From contig CM056377.1 of assembly GCA_029718625.1 (NCBI GenBank), positions 39,122,699 through 39,186,698 on the forward strand: a stretch of 64,000 bases of DNA. The letters are read 5' to 3'. The position numbers and the translations under genes were made by a program. Positions 29,626-41,120 of this stretch are shown in pieces. This stretch comes from Synaphobranchus kaupii. Lineage: Eukaryota; Chordata; Actinopteri; Anguilliformes; Synaphobranchidae. Under the pieces are notes generated by a model, which did no database searches, was not told the origin of the DNA, and saw only the letters and a program-made list of their open reading frames with translations. Within the stretch, counting starts at the first letter, position 1; each line of letters starts with the position of its first letter.

Positions 29626-30241
29626 TTTATTGCATGTCCAGCAAAACACTGTCTTGAAAGAAGCTGCCAACCATTTAGAAACAGAGTTGACCTGAACTTG
29701 TCATTTGGCACTACAGACCATGGCATTTTGAGATTATAGCGAGGACTGTAAATTAAATCAAACAACCTTCAGTAAAACAGAAACAAAATCCCATACATTT
29801 CCAAAATTAAAAGACTGAAATAAAAAGGCGACCTTTGTGGGTCCTTTTACAGCTGCAATAACTTCAACTTCATAATTGAAATGAAAAATAGTTGCACTTC
29901 TAAATGATTAATGTATGGGTCTCAGGTCTGAGGCAAACGTAAATCAAATGCGATATAAAGCAGAACTCGTACGGGAGAAATATTGGAGCCATTTCCCTTT
30001 GTTTTAATTGGTGTGAGAAAAATGTAAAAATAGAGACTTGACAGTGGAGTAAAGCTTGCTGGCGTAAAGTGCATTGCCACACATGCCACAAAACCTGCAG
30101 CATGAAAAATTAGTGTCAAACTCAGTTCCGGGAGAGCAGAGATTTTTTTTTGTCTGTGGTTGATTATTCATGCCCCAGGATCCAGACAAATTTGTGCGCT
30201 AAGATCCAGTCTAATGCTGTCTAGTGTCCAATGCATTTATT
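29626..30241 (-). promoter_or_regulatory. nub1: nub1 3'UTR with two possible poly(A) signals
   Basis: On the minus strand AATAAA occurs at 30241-30236, about 115 bases after the stop, and again at 29631-29626, about 720 bases after it. Either could serve. Nothing else recognisable lies between them. Confidence 0.45.
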
Positions 30242-30352
30242 TTTTTGGTTTAAATGAGTATCTGACCGATAATTAAATGTGACATTTAAGCAAAATCCAC
30301 ACGTGATACTGAGTTTGACAAGCCTGTGCATTTGAGAAGGACAGGGCGATAT

Positions 30353-33300
30353 TTAGCTGGATGAAGCGTAATACTGTATGAGGTAAGACTTCATCTGAGC
30401 TATGACTTCGCTCTCCTCCTCAAGAGTGAGGTCCAGGTAGTCCTCCTCGTGTCTGGGGATGTCTTCCAGGACTTCGTTCACCAGGTCTACGTCCATGGGG
30501 TCCTCCTCCGCGCTCCCCCCAGAGCCTGCAACGGAAGCAGAGGCCGCCACACGCGTGTCCCCATGGCAACAGACCGTAAGAAAGGCGAGAGAGGCTTGAT
30601 GACTATGTGATCGAACGGAATTGCCCTCAAAGTCATTTCATGCTTGAAATGCTCTGACCTATGAATGAAACCAAAAGCTACAACCATATCTCTGAAATCA
30701 CATCGTTTTTCTCGGATTTGAAAAGGTATTGAATTAAAATGGCTCCGCATCACACATTTCTAATGTTTTTTGTTTTTTTTACTTGCTGGTGAGCTTTTTG
30801 CAGTTCTGAAATATTGCTAGCAGGTTTCCAGCACGTGACCAGGAAACTGGACCCACCTGCAGACTCTGAGGAGGTGCTGGGCTCCTCGGACAGTGAGGAG
30901 GGAGGTGAGGGGGGAGAGGAGCTCGGGGGGCAGGTCTCCCTGGTTGTCCAGTATCATTTGGGAGGCCAGCTGGAGATTGCCCCTGGTCAGTCTGAGAGCA
31001 GTCTCAACTATCTCCCTCTCAAAGCCAATACATATCAACTGCAACATGGTGGCACAGGCAATATTCTCAGATAATATATCATGGCAGGTCAGATAGCCCT
31101 TCATTTGCAATGAATGCACATAGCACAGTAGAAGCTTAGATATAAGAACCTCAGAGTTAGACTGCATTCGCAATTATGCATTTTCAAGCTCCTTAGTATA
31201 CACTACACAGATTCTCTTATTATCAATGATGCAAAAAAAAGTAAGAATTACGTGGAAATGAGCGCCAATGATTAAAAAATACAATACACAGCTCCATCTA
31301 GTGCATTTCGGGTCCATCTAAAATAAAAACTTAACTTAGGTTTTTACTGTACTTCTGTCCAGTTTTAGAAGACACCAGACAGTCAAATATGCTAAATAAA
31401 AAATTGCACTCATTTTCCAACGGGCAATAAGACTGTATGAACACAGCCATCACCTACCTGCAGAATCTTTGCCTCTCTGTCTGCGTCAGAGTCACTGTTC
31501 CCAGTGTTGTTGTTGGTGGCCATGGTGGGCCGGCAGGTTTCGAGAAGAATCTGTTGAGAAGGACAATGAATTTCCCGCTCGCGCGCAGTTTCCCGCCAGT
31601 TCTCACCGGGACCGCTCCGGCGGAAGCCACTCACCGCAAAGGCCCTGTCCACATCGCCATCGGTCTGGCTGAGCGTCTTCGCGGCATCTTTCTTGGAGTA
31701 GCCCAGCTCGACGAGGGTGTCGATGGCGTCCAGGCGCTGTCTCCTCTTATCTCTCTCCCTCTGTTTCATCTCCTCCTTTTCCTATACGAGACAAGCATCT
31801 ATCGGCATCTTACCGCAGATGACTATTCCATTACTATATTCAGTCTTGGAGAAGAAAACTAATTCTAATAATAAAAAAAACTTTGACAGGCTGAACAGAC
31901 ATTTTGGAAAGCAGAATTTCTGTGCCTCTCTGGATTATCAGCAACCTAACAATTTCCATTCGTACTGATATTTTGGCAAACAAGTTGCCTGACCTGAAGG
32001 TCGCGGTTCTTAGTTCTCCTGGAGCGGGCTGGGGACACCACTGATTAGAGCCCGACCGATATATCGGGCCGATATTTGCATTTCTGGACCATATCTGTAT
32101 AGGTAGTCAAGGATGACATGTGGCCGATATATAGGACTGATATATATATACAGATCTTTTCCAAAAAATGTGAATATCATGGAAAAGTTTTTTTCCCCCC
32201 ATAATTCCATTCAAAAAGTGAAACTTTCATAGATTATAGATTCATTACACACAAAGTGAAATATTTCTAGCCTTTATTGGTTTCATTTTTCATAATTTTG
32301 GCTTACAGCTCCAGAAAACCCCCAAAACAGTATTTCAAGAAATTAGAATAGTGTGTCGAAAATCAGCATTTACTTCAGTTATTTCAGAGAATGAATGTTT
32401 TAGACTGAGTGTCACACTATCATCTAATTTACTCAAAACACCTGCAAAGTTTATCTCAGTTTGGTTCAGTATGGGGAAGACTGCAGACTTGAAAATCGGC
32501 CAGAAGACCATCATTGACACCCTCCAGAAGATGGGTAAGCCACAAAAGGTCATCGCTAAGGAGGCTGGCTGTTCACAGAGTGCAGTGTCCAAGCATATCA
32601 ATAGAAAGTTTAGTGGAAGGGAAAAATGTGGCAGGAGAAGGTGCACAAGCAATAGAGATGACCGTAGGCTTCAGCGGATTGTCAAGCAAAGACGATTCCA
32701 AAATTTGGCGGAGATGCAGAGGGAGTGGACTGAGGCTGGAGTCAGTGCTTCAAAAACCACCACGTACAGACGTATCCGGGACATGGGCTACAACTGTCGG
32801 ATTCCTCGAGTCAAGCCACTCCACTCATTCTCTGAAATAACTGAAGTAAATGCTGATTTTCGACACAATATTCTAATTTCTTGAAATACTGTTTTGGGGG
32901 TTTTCTGGAGCTGTAAGCCAAAATTATGAAAAATGAAACAAATAAAGGCTAGAAATATTTCACTTTGTGTGTGATGAATCTATAATCTATGAAAGTTTCA
33001 CTTTTTGAATGGAATTATGGAAAAGAAAAAAAACTTTTCCATGATATTCAAATTTTTTGAAAAGGATCTGTATTTTGTTTAACACTGACACATGGGCACT
33101 CCTAGCACTCTATCTAGTGTTTCTCGCTACCCACAACTTCACGGTTCATGTGACATGAGATCACCCAGTCAGAGAGCTCAACATGGAGAACGGATGCTTA
33201 TTTAGCTATTTATATTATTTTTATTTATTCTTTATTAAAATGGTCCATAATTGACTGATACTCAACATACGGTACTGATGTTTATTTAGCTATTTATTTA

Positions 33301-36300
33301 CAGTCATATTGGTGCTAAATTGGCGCACAATCCACAAAGAAAAGGTCAATTTTCATTTCAGCTCAAAAATTCACTAAATCGGCTGCCATATCGGTAATCT
33401 GTGAATCCCCCCCTCTAAAATCGGTATCGGTCTCAAAAATCCCATATCGGTCTGGCTCTACGCACTGACGCTACGTAGTAACAACAGCGAAATGCTAGAA
33501 ACGCTGCCTGTCCGTCTGCTGAGCAGTGGGCGTCTGTGAGGCTGGGAGGCTCGGCGTAGCTGCCGTACCATTCTCCTCTGACTGACGTGCAAGGCGGCTT
33601 CATCGACGTTCCCCTGGCAGGCTCTGAGGCCCAGGCGCGCCTCCTGCTCCGTATACCCCATGCTCATCAGCTGCGTCATCTTATTGGGGTCCAAGCAGAG
33701 CCTCTGGTACAGATCCTCCACCTGCAGCATGACAGCCCGACACTCGGGTAAGCACCCCGCACTCACATGTACCCCTCCCCGCGTGTAACGGCCTCCGCCA
33801 CTGTTGGAGACTCTTCCGGAAAGCCGCGCGTGCGAACGGTCACCTTCGTTAATGTCTGAGCCGCTTGTTTCTCGTTGCCGTCCAGGTACGACAGCAAACT
33901 CTGTAGCAGGTACAGTCTCAGGAAGAGCACCTCTTCACGCCCCGTGTTCCCCTGCCGATCACAAACAACCAAATCACTCTCGTAACAAACAAACCAACAA
34001 ACTGAACAGGACAGGTCAAGCGCAGTCAAAACCTAGGACCACCGTATTAATCTCATTAGAAAGGTTTTAGTTAAAAGTATATTAACGTAAGATATGGGAG
34101 GGCACTTTGATGAAACAAACTCTCCTGCGCCCTGCAGACAGGTGATTCCTCCTTGTTGTTGGCCTACTATATACAACAAGAAAGTAATTGATGTTGTTTT
34201 ATTTTAAATGCATTGTTGTTTTGTGCATAAGAATAAATAGCAAACTGTATATACTGCAAAAATGTATATATTCCACCTGTGTGCAGTCTACCAGGCAAAT
34301 ACTGGTGCAGCTGTTCTTTTAAAAAATTAATTTGTTTGACATTCTGTCCATATTTACTCTTTCCTCTTCATATGTTAGGATACCAAATTGCTTTTACGAG
34401 GGTCACAATAATTGTTAAACACTAACTGTATGGTTAGTCAGGTGATTGTGCTAATCCAGTGCCAATGGAGACCCCAGGAGGATACCGACTGTAATGCACA
34501 CTTAAGTGCCTGTGGGACATTTGCTATAGAAAAAACGGTGACCCTAAACAGGGCATTCACACCGATCCTGAGCCAAATCTCAGACGCTCACTTCGTCCTT
34601 TAAAAGTGGCAAACCTTGATCTGCCGGAGCCTCTCGTGCTGCTCGCCGTAGCACTTGAGGAAGCAGCTCTCGGCTTTCTGCAGCCTCTGCTTGCCGTCGT
34701 CCAGGCAGGAGAGGGCCTCGAGCGCTCGGTAGCACCACACGATGTCCAGTTGCAGCACAGCATAATTATCCACCGTGTTGAGCAGCGTGGAGCCGCACTT
34801 ACTGCAGCACACGACACGGAGGCCAATGAGCAATGTGTGACGGTGACAACGACTTCTGTTTACAGCACAATTCCTATTTGCAGCTTAATTTAGCTCTTAG
34901 CATTTTTGACTTAGTTTAGCATTTATACTTCCGCCTCCATTATAAAATTGCACACGTCATTTCATAATTCCGACAGGATATTTCAGGTTGAGTGCAACGC
35001 TCCGGTTCGTACCGGAACTGATCGTCGGCTTGCAGTAAATGGCACAGCGCCGCTTCATACTCCTTCCTCTTCATTAGGGCTCTGCCTTTCTCGTGAAAGC
35101 CCATGGCTAGGATCAGGGCCTACAGACAGCAAATCCGCAAAATCTTAAAGCAAACAATGCACCCTCTAATGCTGTGTGTCCATCACCATCCGCAGGAGGT
35201 CTATCAAATTGGACCACGTTTGTATTTAGGCATACCTTTTTCTCACTGGATGGGATTTTGAGGGGGTTGCCTTTCTGGTCAGCGATTTCCAAAAATGGAG
35301 TGGTTTCTAGGTCATCGGTACCATCTAAAAATGAATGAAAAGTATGAAAGCTATTCGACAAATGATTAAAACCGTGCTGGATAAACCTGGTTTTCAAGGC
35401 TTATGTGGGCTATATCCTGGTCTTTATCCTGGTCTGGATGAGAAACTTGACACAGAAAACTACATATCTGCCAAGTGAATGAAACTTCAACTCTTCAGGC
35501 CTTGCGATAACAGCTACTGGCATATTTCTGGTAAAATAACCAAGAAACAACAAGCGTGGACAAAATATGGTTATCTAAGGAGGTATAAATCAGGATATTT
35601 TTGAGTGTGCACAGGTATTTTTGAGTGTGAGGAGATTTAAAACTCACCTCTCTCTGACAGAATCTGAAACCCCTTCTCAGTTCTCTTCACACTTTCATTC
35701 TGAGACCGTTTCTTCTCTTCTTCCTCCTTCATCAATTGTTTTCTCTCTGGCTCACTCACCTTCAAGACCATCATCTTGTCATTGTGCTTCACATTCTGTT
35801 CATCAAGTCTCTTATCTGTTTGCAAACACAAAGACTTCAGAGATTTTGCCAGAAATTATAAAATGGGACCATCCAGTTAATATATTTCTTAAAAAGCACA
35901 TACCTGGATTCAGAGTCTTGCCATTCAAAATTAACTTGATATATTTGAGTCCATACGTTTCAGATATCCTAAAGAAAATGACAACCATTGTTGTTAGATT
36001 TACATCTTTACTCTGAGATGTAACTGCTTGATAATTACATTTTTTGTCAGTACCACAGGATAATGATTAACACACACACACACAAATATTATATACCAAT
36101 ATTCAGTATTATTACTTACTTATTCATCACTTCTTGAATGGTAATATCCAGTTTGGTCTCAAAGTAATTCTTTTTCTTTGTATCCTAAAAGTATAGGATT
36201 ATTTGTCATTTTAACATGGAGGAATGCACAACTATAAACATTTCTATTCCACAAAATAATGATGGTGAGATGTGTATCCACTTTTGATGAACACATTGGC

Positions 36301-38671
36301 TCTCATTTATAAAACTTTGCGCAGGTTCTAGACTAAAAGGTTACGTACGCACAAAAGGAGAAAACTGCACACTCAGAAATATCCTGATTTATAAAACTGT
36401 TTTCACAATCAACTTGATATATCGCACACATGCACGAGCCTAGTATCCCGCCCGTTAACTCCTACAAATAACCACAAATGGTTAATGGAACACCCAATGT
36501 GAATATGATACGCATATGAATATAGCTTGTCATTACAATTCAGTGTCAGAGAAAATGGAGAAGCCAGACTGTAAAACAAAAAAAAGAAAGTTGAAGGAGG
36601 GTGAAATCGAAACAGAGGTAGAGGTCAGACAAGCTATATTTCTTGGTGAAAATTGTTTTGCACGTGCATAAAAAACAAAGCTGTCACAGCAGCTGAACCA
36701 TTTCAGAAATTATGAATAAGTGGTTGGACATTAAAGTGGATGCAAATTTCATAAGGTTGCAGTACCATAGCCAGGAATTAATAACTGTTACTATTAATTG
36801 AGTCACGACTATCAGCCCATGAAAAGACATTATTCAAAATACTATACGATAATACTATACTGTCTGACTCTGATTACACAGAAATGTATCTTGCATCTTA
36901 AAGCGGCAGTTTCACTTAGTTACAAACATGAAAGCCACATACATCCACACAAAACATGCAGATGTGCCATTACATCCATGTAAAAATCTCATGTTAAACC
37001 CCTAGCCATCAAATTGAAATTGCTTTGTTGGATCTCGCATTCAGCATTGAAATGTATTCTGAGATAAAAGAGAGCTTGAAAAGTATGCGTCTGTACAGTT
37101 GGGACTCTATAACGCCTCCCTGATGGCATAAGCTGATACTTTGAATGTAACGCATGGGAGGTGTCACCAGTGTAGGCTGTTTTGCAAACAGTCTGGATGC
37201 TTAAATATGGACTTTCCGACTAAAACCAAAAAGACAGAAACTAGCCTACTGGATTTTCCTTTGAAAAAGGATGTGATTATTAGAAGGCTGTGTACATTGA
37301 TATGAAGTGAAAGAAATTGAGTGAAACGGCTCTGTAGGACATTTCATCCGTACTTTGCCATCGGAGTCGCCAATTCCCACAGTCCCAAATGTGCGTACGC
37401 ATAGTTTGCATTATGTGCGCATGTTTTGATGTCAAGTTAGTTTTTATAAATCCCAAATCTGTGGGGAAAGTGGGGTATGCATATTTTTTGTGCGTACGCA
37501 CCGTTTATAAACAAGGCCCCAGGACTATCCCAGTTGACAGAAGTAGTCATCTCATACCTTTCTGAAGTCCTTGGGGAGATTGAGCTCCAGTGTAGCCACA
37601 CATGTCTCCTTGTAGGTGTTATTACCAGCACCTCTCTTGACAGCCTGGGACCGGATGATCTCCAAAGCACTTTCCACATCAGATACAGAAAAAACCAAGT
37701 TCGGCGGCATAAGTGCTTGAAAGTTCCTATAACCAAGCACATGACAAAGGCGAGGGAAATTCAAAAACTCAATTTTCATTTGTCCAACCTTTTACAGTGC
37801 TTTTGAAAAAACCTCTAATTTCAGAGGTTCATGTGGTTCGGACTTGACAATAGCTTAAAATATTACAACACTCATGTAGGCTATTCCATTTCTGTCACTG
37901 TATAAAATGGGAGTTGGTTGATAAGGTGGGTCCAGTCCATTTACTTGTGTATTTACTTACGTATTTTCCACTGTAGGTTGCCATGGGGCTGAGCTCTCAA
38001 TTAGGGATCGATTGAGGTATTACCTGAAACCCTTTCATGAAATGTGCACTAAATTCTTTGTGACCGTAAAATGTCTGCGTTAGTTAACATATGAAGATAA
38101 ATGCGCGTATTCTACATTTTTCTTACTGAACGTTCATTTCCATATTGACATTGATTGTGGCCGGCCGCTTCTTCATTTAAATGTGTGTACAGTTCACTTA
38201 ATTTCTCATGCTTCCACTTGTCGTTTTGGAAATTGTTCGCAAATTAATAAAGCTGTTACTGAAAAGATGGTTGTATTCCTTTTTTATCAGAATATCTAGC
38301 AACCAAATGGAACAAAACAGTTAACTTTCGCAGGAGACATCAAGGCCCGTAACGGTACTCACACACACCGCATCACTAAACGTGACTCCAGCCAGGACCA
38401 AGGCTGAGAAAACTGTTACTACGTTAGCTTGGTTAACGTTATCTTGGTAAAAATGCCTTGCAAAATAGGTAAGCGAGCTACCCAGCCATCATTTTCATTC
38501 ACCAGCTATCATCGATCAAGTGTGCTAAGTTCATGTTATGAGTGAGCAGACCGTCACCTTCATCGATTCTTGTCCTGTCTCGTTGTCAGCCGTGAAGGGG
38601 GGATTCCACAGTTGAATTTTCTGTCGTTTCAGAAGTGTTTTCAGCTTCGACTGGATATGTTCTTCTGCCAT
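30353..38671 (-). CDS. nub1: NEDD8 ultimate buster 1 (NUB1), with two apparent frameshifts
   Basis: Fourteen coding exons on the minus strand, 5' to 3': 38671-38558, 37726-37558, 36184-36120, 35968-35904, 35815-35648, 35324-35236, 35119-35013, 34801-34615, 33951-33844, 33721-33569, 31781-31635, 31550-31458, 31038-30857, 30525-30353. Apart from two extra bases they would encode 605 residues (human long form about 615). Domains: N-terminal helix region, ubiquitin-like domain at about residues 95-160 (exons 3-5), TPR-like helices in exons 7-9, and three UBA domains at about 366-400, 419-457 and 485-525, then an acidic C-terminus. NUB1 binds NEDD8 and FAT10 and delivers conjugates to the 26S proteasome. 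Exon 2 has one base too many in a T6 run and exon 13 one too many in a C6 run (minus-strand sense). Read as given, translation stops in exon 2. Confidence 0.93.
30857..31038 (-). pseudogene. nub1: nub1 coding exon 13 with +1 frameshift
   Basis: The exon begins in frame with the third UBA domain ([17 protein letters not shown]...) and the conserved DLPPELL. A six-base run at 30909-30914 (G on plus, C in sense) then shifts it. The following frame reads an S/E/P-rich linker ([18 protein letters not shown]) that joins in phase to exon 14 ([20 protein letters not shown]), closely resembling the human linker. The exon is 182 nt; phase requires 181. The splice donor GTGGGT is acceptable. Confidence 0.78.
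32151..33070 (+). mobile_element. Internally deleted Tc1-like transposon
   Basis: Inverted repeats of roughly 240 bp at 32151-32390 and 32830-33070, starting CAGATC and flanked by TA on both sides, the mariner/Tc1 target. The arms are nearly identical to each other. It is nested in a hAT-like element. Confidence 0.9.
32471..32884 (+). CDS. Tc1 transposase DNA-binding domain only
   Basis: An open 137-codon frame starting [20 protein letters not shown]. It carries the first helix-turn-helix ([20 protein letters not shown]), a GRRRC basic hook-like linker, and a second HTH-like part ([13 protein letters not shown]...[10 protein letters not shown]). It then runs straight into the right inverted repeat, which supplies the last 20 residues. 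The whole DDE catalytic domain is missing, so it cannot transpose by itself. A Met further upstream (32351) would extend it within the left repeat. Confidence 0.8.
   Translation: MGKTADLKIGQKTIIDTLQKMGKPQKVIAKEAGCSQSAVSKHINRKFSGREKCGRRRCTSNRDDRRLQRIVKQRRFQNLAEMQREWTEAGVSASKTTTYRRIRDMGYNCRIPRVKPLHSFSEITEVNADFRHNILIS
36298..37520. mobile_element. Element with CGTACGCAC ends and Myb-like remnant
   Basis: Left end TCATTTATAAAAC...TTACGTACGCACAAAA and right end TTTGTGCGTACGCACCGTTTATAAACAAGG are inverted. A short frame at 36555-36668 reads [20 protein letters not shown] and EVRQAIFLG, like the start of the Myb/SANT-like protein of PIF/Harbinger-type transposons. No nuclease frame is seen. It lies in nub1 intron 2 (between coding exons 2 and 3). 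Confidence 0.55.
37558..37726 (-). pseudogene. nub1: nub1 coding exon 2 with +1 frameshift
   Basis: Exon 1 ends in phase 0 (...ESMK). Exon 2 opens in the expected frame ([11 protein letters not shown]), but a six-base homopolymer at 37689-37694 (A on the plus strand, T in the mRNA sense) then throws it out of frame, and a TGA follows at 37679-37681. The next frame continues as expected for NUB1 ([20 protein letters not shown]...), with spacing equal to human. With one base fewer the exon would be 168 nt, and it would join exon 3 in phase. The acceptor and donor (TATAG / GTATGA) look normal. Either a true mutation or a base-call error in the assembly. Confidence 0.8.
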
Positions 38672-38679
38672 TTCAATCG
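38672..38679 (-). other. nub1: nub1 5'UTR end of first coding exon
   Basis: An acceptor (CTTCAG on the minus strand) lies just 8 bases before the ATG, so at least one non-coding exon is expected upstream, probably in 38700-39120. This matches the human gene, where the first exon is non-coding. I could not place the exon itself. Confidence 0.5.
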
Positions 38680-38699
38680 CTGAAGGTGAAAGATGAACA

Positions 38700-40132
38700 A
38701 AGGAAAATAATTAGCAAGCTACCTTAGCTCGATAAGAAAGAAACTGAAACCGGACCCGTGATATTGACACAGTGAGTCAGGGGAATGCCAAATGTAGAAG
38801 CAAAGTTAAGTTAGCGACGCTAAATTATCTACCACTATTAACTAAAAGAACGACTTGCTAGAGCGCAACATCTTTCGACATTACTTTGCGAAACTCGATG
38901 ACATTACCTTCAGTTGGATACGTGAAAATGTAATAATTAAATGTACATGCAGCTTAGTCAACGTTTGCTAGAAACTTCACTTCGCTAACGTAACGTTAGT
39001 TATGTAGCTAATGGTCTGTAAGCGCCTACGCCAGCAATCAAGTACGGTTGTTATTGTTTTTCCACACTTCCTGACTACGGCAAGCCGGTAGGTTCAGCTG
39101 CCTAGTGGTATCGCATTTGCACTCCTGCGACTAACACTGATGTTCTCCACTATTGTTAGGATAATACCTTCTAAGTGATTGCAATGCAATTTCTTATGTA
39201 CATTTTCAATAACTTTTGCAGAGAAGCATTAACCTGAATAATGACTGAAAGAAAAGTGCGTGAGACAGGAGAGATTTTCTCTTTTTTTTGTACGGAGCAT
39301 CTGCACCAGTTCCGCAAAAAAAAACAAAAAAAAAAAACTGTTCAGTTCTGTAGTTAAGTGCTAGGGAAATTATTGGGCATGCAGAGTAACACACAGTACT
39401 GCAGAATTCCATTAGACCTATGTGGAAAAAAATGCTTGATCATGTTTTTATTACTGTAAAAGAAATTATCATAACTAAAACGTTCCATAGTGTGCTAGTA
39501 GATACCCAAAAGAAAGCATTTAAAAAAAATCTATACTTGGATTATACAAAATGAATGCACATTTAGCGTGATTCTCAGCAATTTTTGCCATGTGCATGAT
39601 GGAGAAGTCACTCTTCAAGTAAACTAAGGTAGAAAGCACACCTGGAGACCTGCCAGGTTTCAGCGCCGATGATGTGTTCTGTCAGGAGGCTGCGCACCAG
39701 TACAAGTGCATAGCATCAGCTTAACAACCACAAGATGTCACTGCCATTCTACAGATTTTATTTCTGTCACAAATATAACTGGAAAATCAGGGTTTGTTCC
39801 CCTTTCATGGAAGCAAAAATCTGTGGAGCAAAATAAATTGGATATCTTATACTAAAATGGTGCGCATGTTCACAGCATTTGGCACATCCATGTTATCATA
39901 CTGGATTTTTGGCACATCCATGTTATCATACTGGATTTTTACATTTTTATTAACTACATTACAAATACTGAAGCTACAACCCCACCCTATAAAGTCATAT
40001 TCAGCTACACTCTTAATCATGAGACTGAGGTGGAACACTAGAGTTCTCTAACAGCAAACGTTACTTCTTCTGTCATAAACAAGGAAAATTCACACAACCA
40101 TTCACAATGGTGAGACCTTCAATTATTCAGAG
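38700..40132. other. Upstream of nub1 / downstream of the C9orf152-like gene
   Basis: Contains the presumed nub1 promoter and a 30-bp perfect tandem duplication at 39881-39940. No other gene seen. Confidence 0.4.
39881..39940. repeat. Perfect 30-bp tandem duplication
   Basis: Two identical head-to-tail units, each beginning GGCACATCCATGTTATCATA. Confidence 0.97.
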
Positions 40133-40138
40133 TTTATT
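40133..40138 (-). promoter_or_regulatory. Possible poly(A) signal of the C9orf152-like gene
   Basis: AATAAA on the minus strand, about 1 kb after the stop codon at 41121. The intervening DNA is AT-rich and holds no other gene, so it may be 3'UTR. Other AT-rich hexamers occur nearby, so the site is uncertain. Confidence 0.3.
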
Positions 40139-40262
40139 TTAAACAGGTGACAAGGTGAGTTGCCACATTGCCTGCAACATTGACTTAATTAACAGTTCAC
40201 ATATTTCTAAATCATATCATTAAATGTCACGAGTGGATTAGACATGGGGAGACACAGACAGA

Positions 40263-40338
40263 CAGACACCTAATTAGAAATCATGACAAATAAATTATTA
40301 CAGACACCTAATTAGAAAATGATGACAATTAAATTATT
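40263..40338. repeat. 38-bp tandem duplication
   Basis: Two nearly identical units beginning CAGACACCTAATTAGAAA. Confidence 0.9.
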
Positions 40339-41120
40339 TTTACTTTGTCTTTGTCAATATACCTCTGATGAAGTATGGGAATGTAATTATGGCTCATTCC
40401 TTGGCACAGTTAATGCTTCCCAGATTTACATTTCATACTGTGCAGGCATATTAAATTCTGCCATTAAGAAGCACATTAATTTATGGTCTGAAAGCATCCA
40501 GAGTGTGAAATAGATTATCCTAAATTGTTATATCTTTAGCTGAAATAAGATATACATGTTCATAGTTTTGAAAAAGTAATTTGAAAATGCAACATCTCCA
40601 TAATGCTCATTATTTTACATTAATCTCATGGTGAAAACAGTATATAGATGCCATAGAAAATACCACTCAAGCAATAGATATGACATGTCTCTGTTTCTAC
40701 ATACAAAACAGGACTTCATTTGATTTTTTTTCATTTAGTCATCTACTCATATAGCAGCTTGTCTGATGGCACGGGGAGTCTGAATTCCACCTGGCTCATG
40801 AATATTAATTTTCATTTGAGGAAGAGAATATCATGACTGGTTTTAAAGATATGCACCTCCAGATATCATCTTTCAATGAAGCAAGTTCAATCTCATCTTC
40901 AGTTAATGGACCATAACAACAAGCCCATAATGCATTCTTAATATTGTATTCCATCACATTCTTCTCAACGTATTGAACTCCATGATGATCTTGGTGTCCG
41001 TCTCCAGTTCTTGTCTCTCTTTAATCATCACGGTAAACAAAAGTGTAATCAAACATTTTAGGGCCCAGATGAAAGGTAGGCACCCTGCTGCATTCCACAA
41101 CCATTCTCTGCCAGAGGTTA

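Larger units (their letters stand above)
32045..33460. mobile_element. hAT-like element with GCCGATA-type ends, carrying a Tc1
   Basis: Left end TAGAGCCCGACCGATAT and right end ATATCGGTCTGGCTCTA are inverted repeats, with several more CGATAT/ATCGGT motifs inward. Flanks share CACTGA (32039-32044 and 33463-33468), consistent with a decayed 8-bp duplication. About 920 of the 1415 bp belong to a nested Tc1-like element (32151-33070). Sits in nub1 intron 10. Confidence 0.65.

Noticed and set aside
37727..37779. Extra residues before nub1 exon 2 ([17 protein letters not shown])
   Set aside because: They precede a good acceptor; the phase-0 join to exon 1 reproduces the expected NUB1 spacing.
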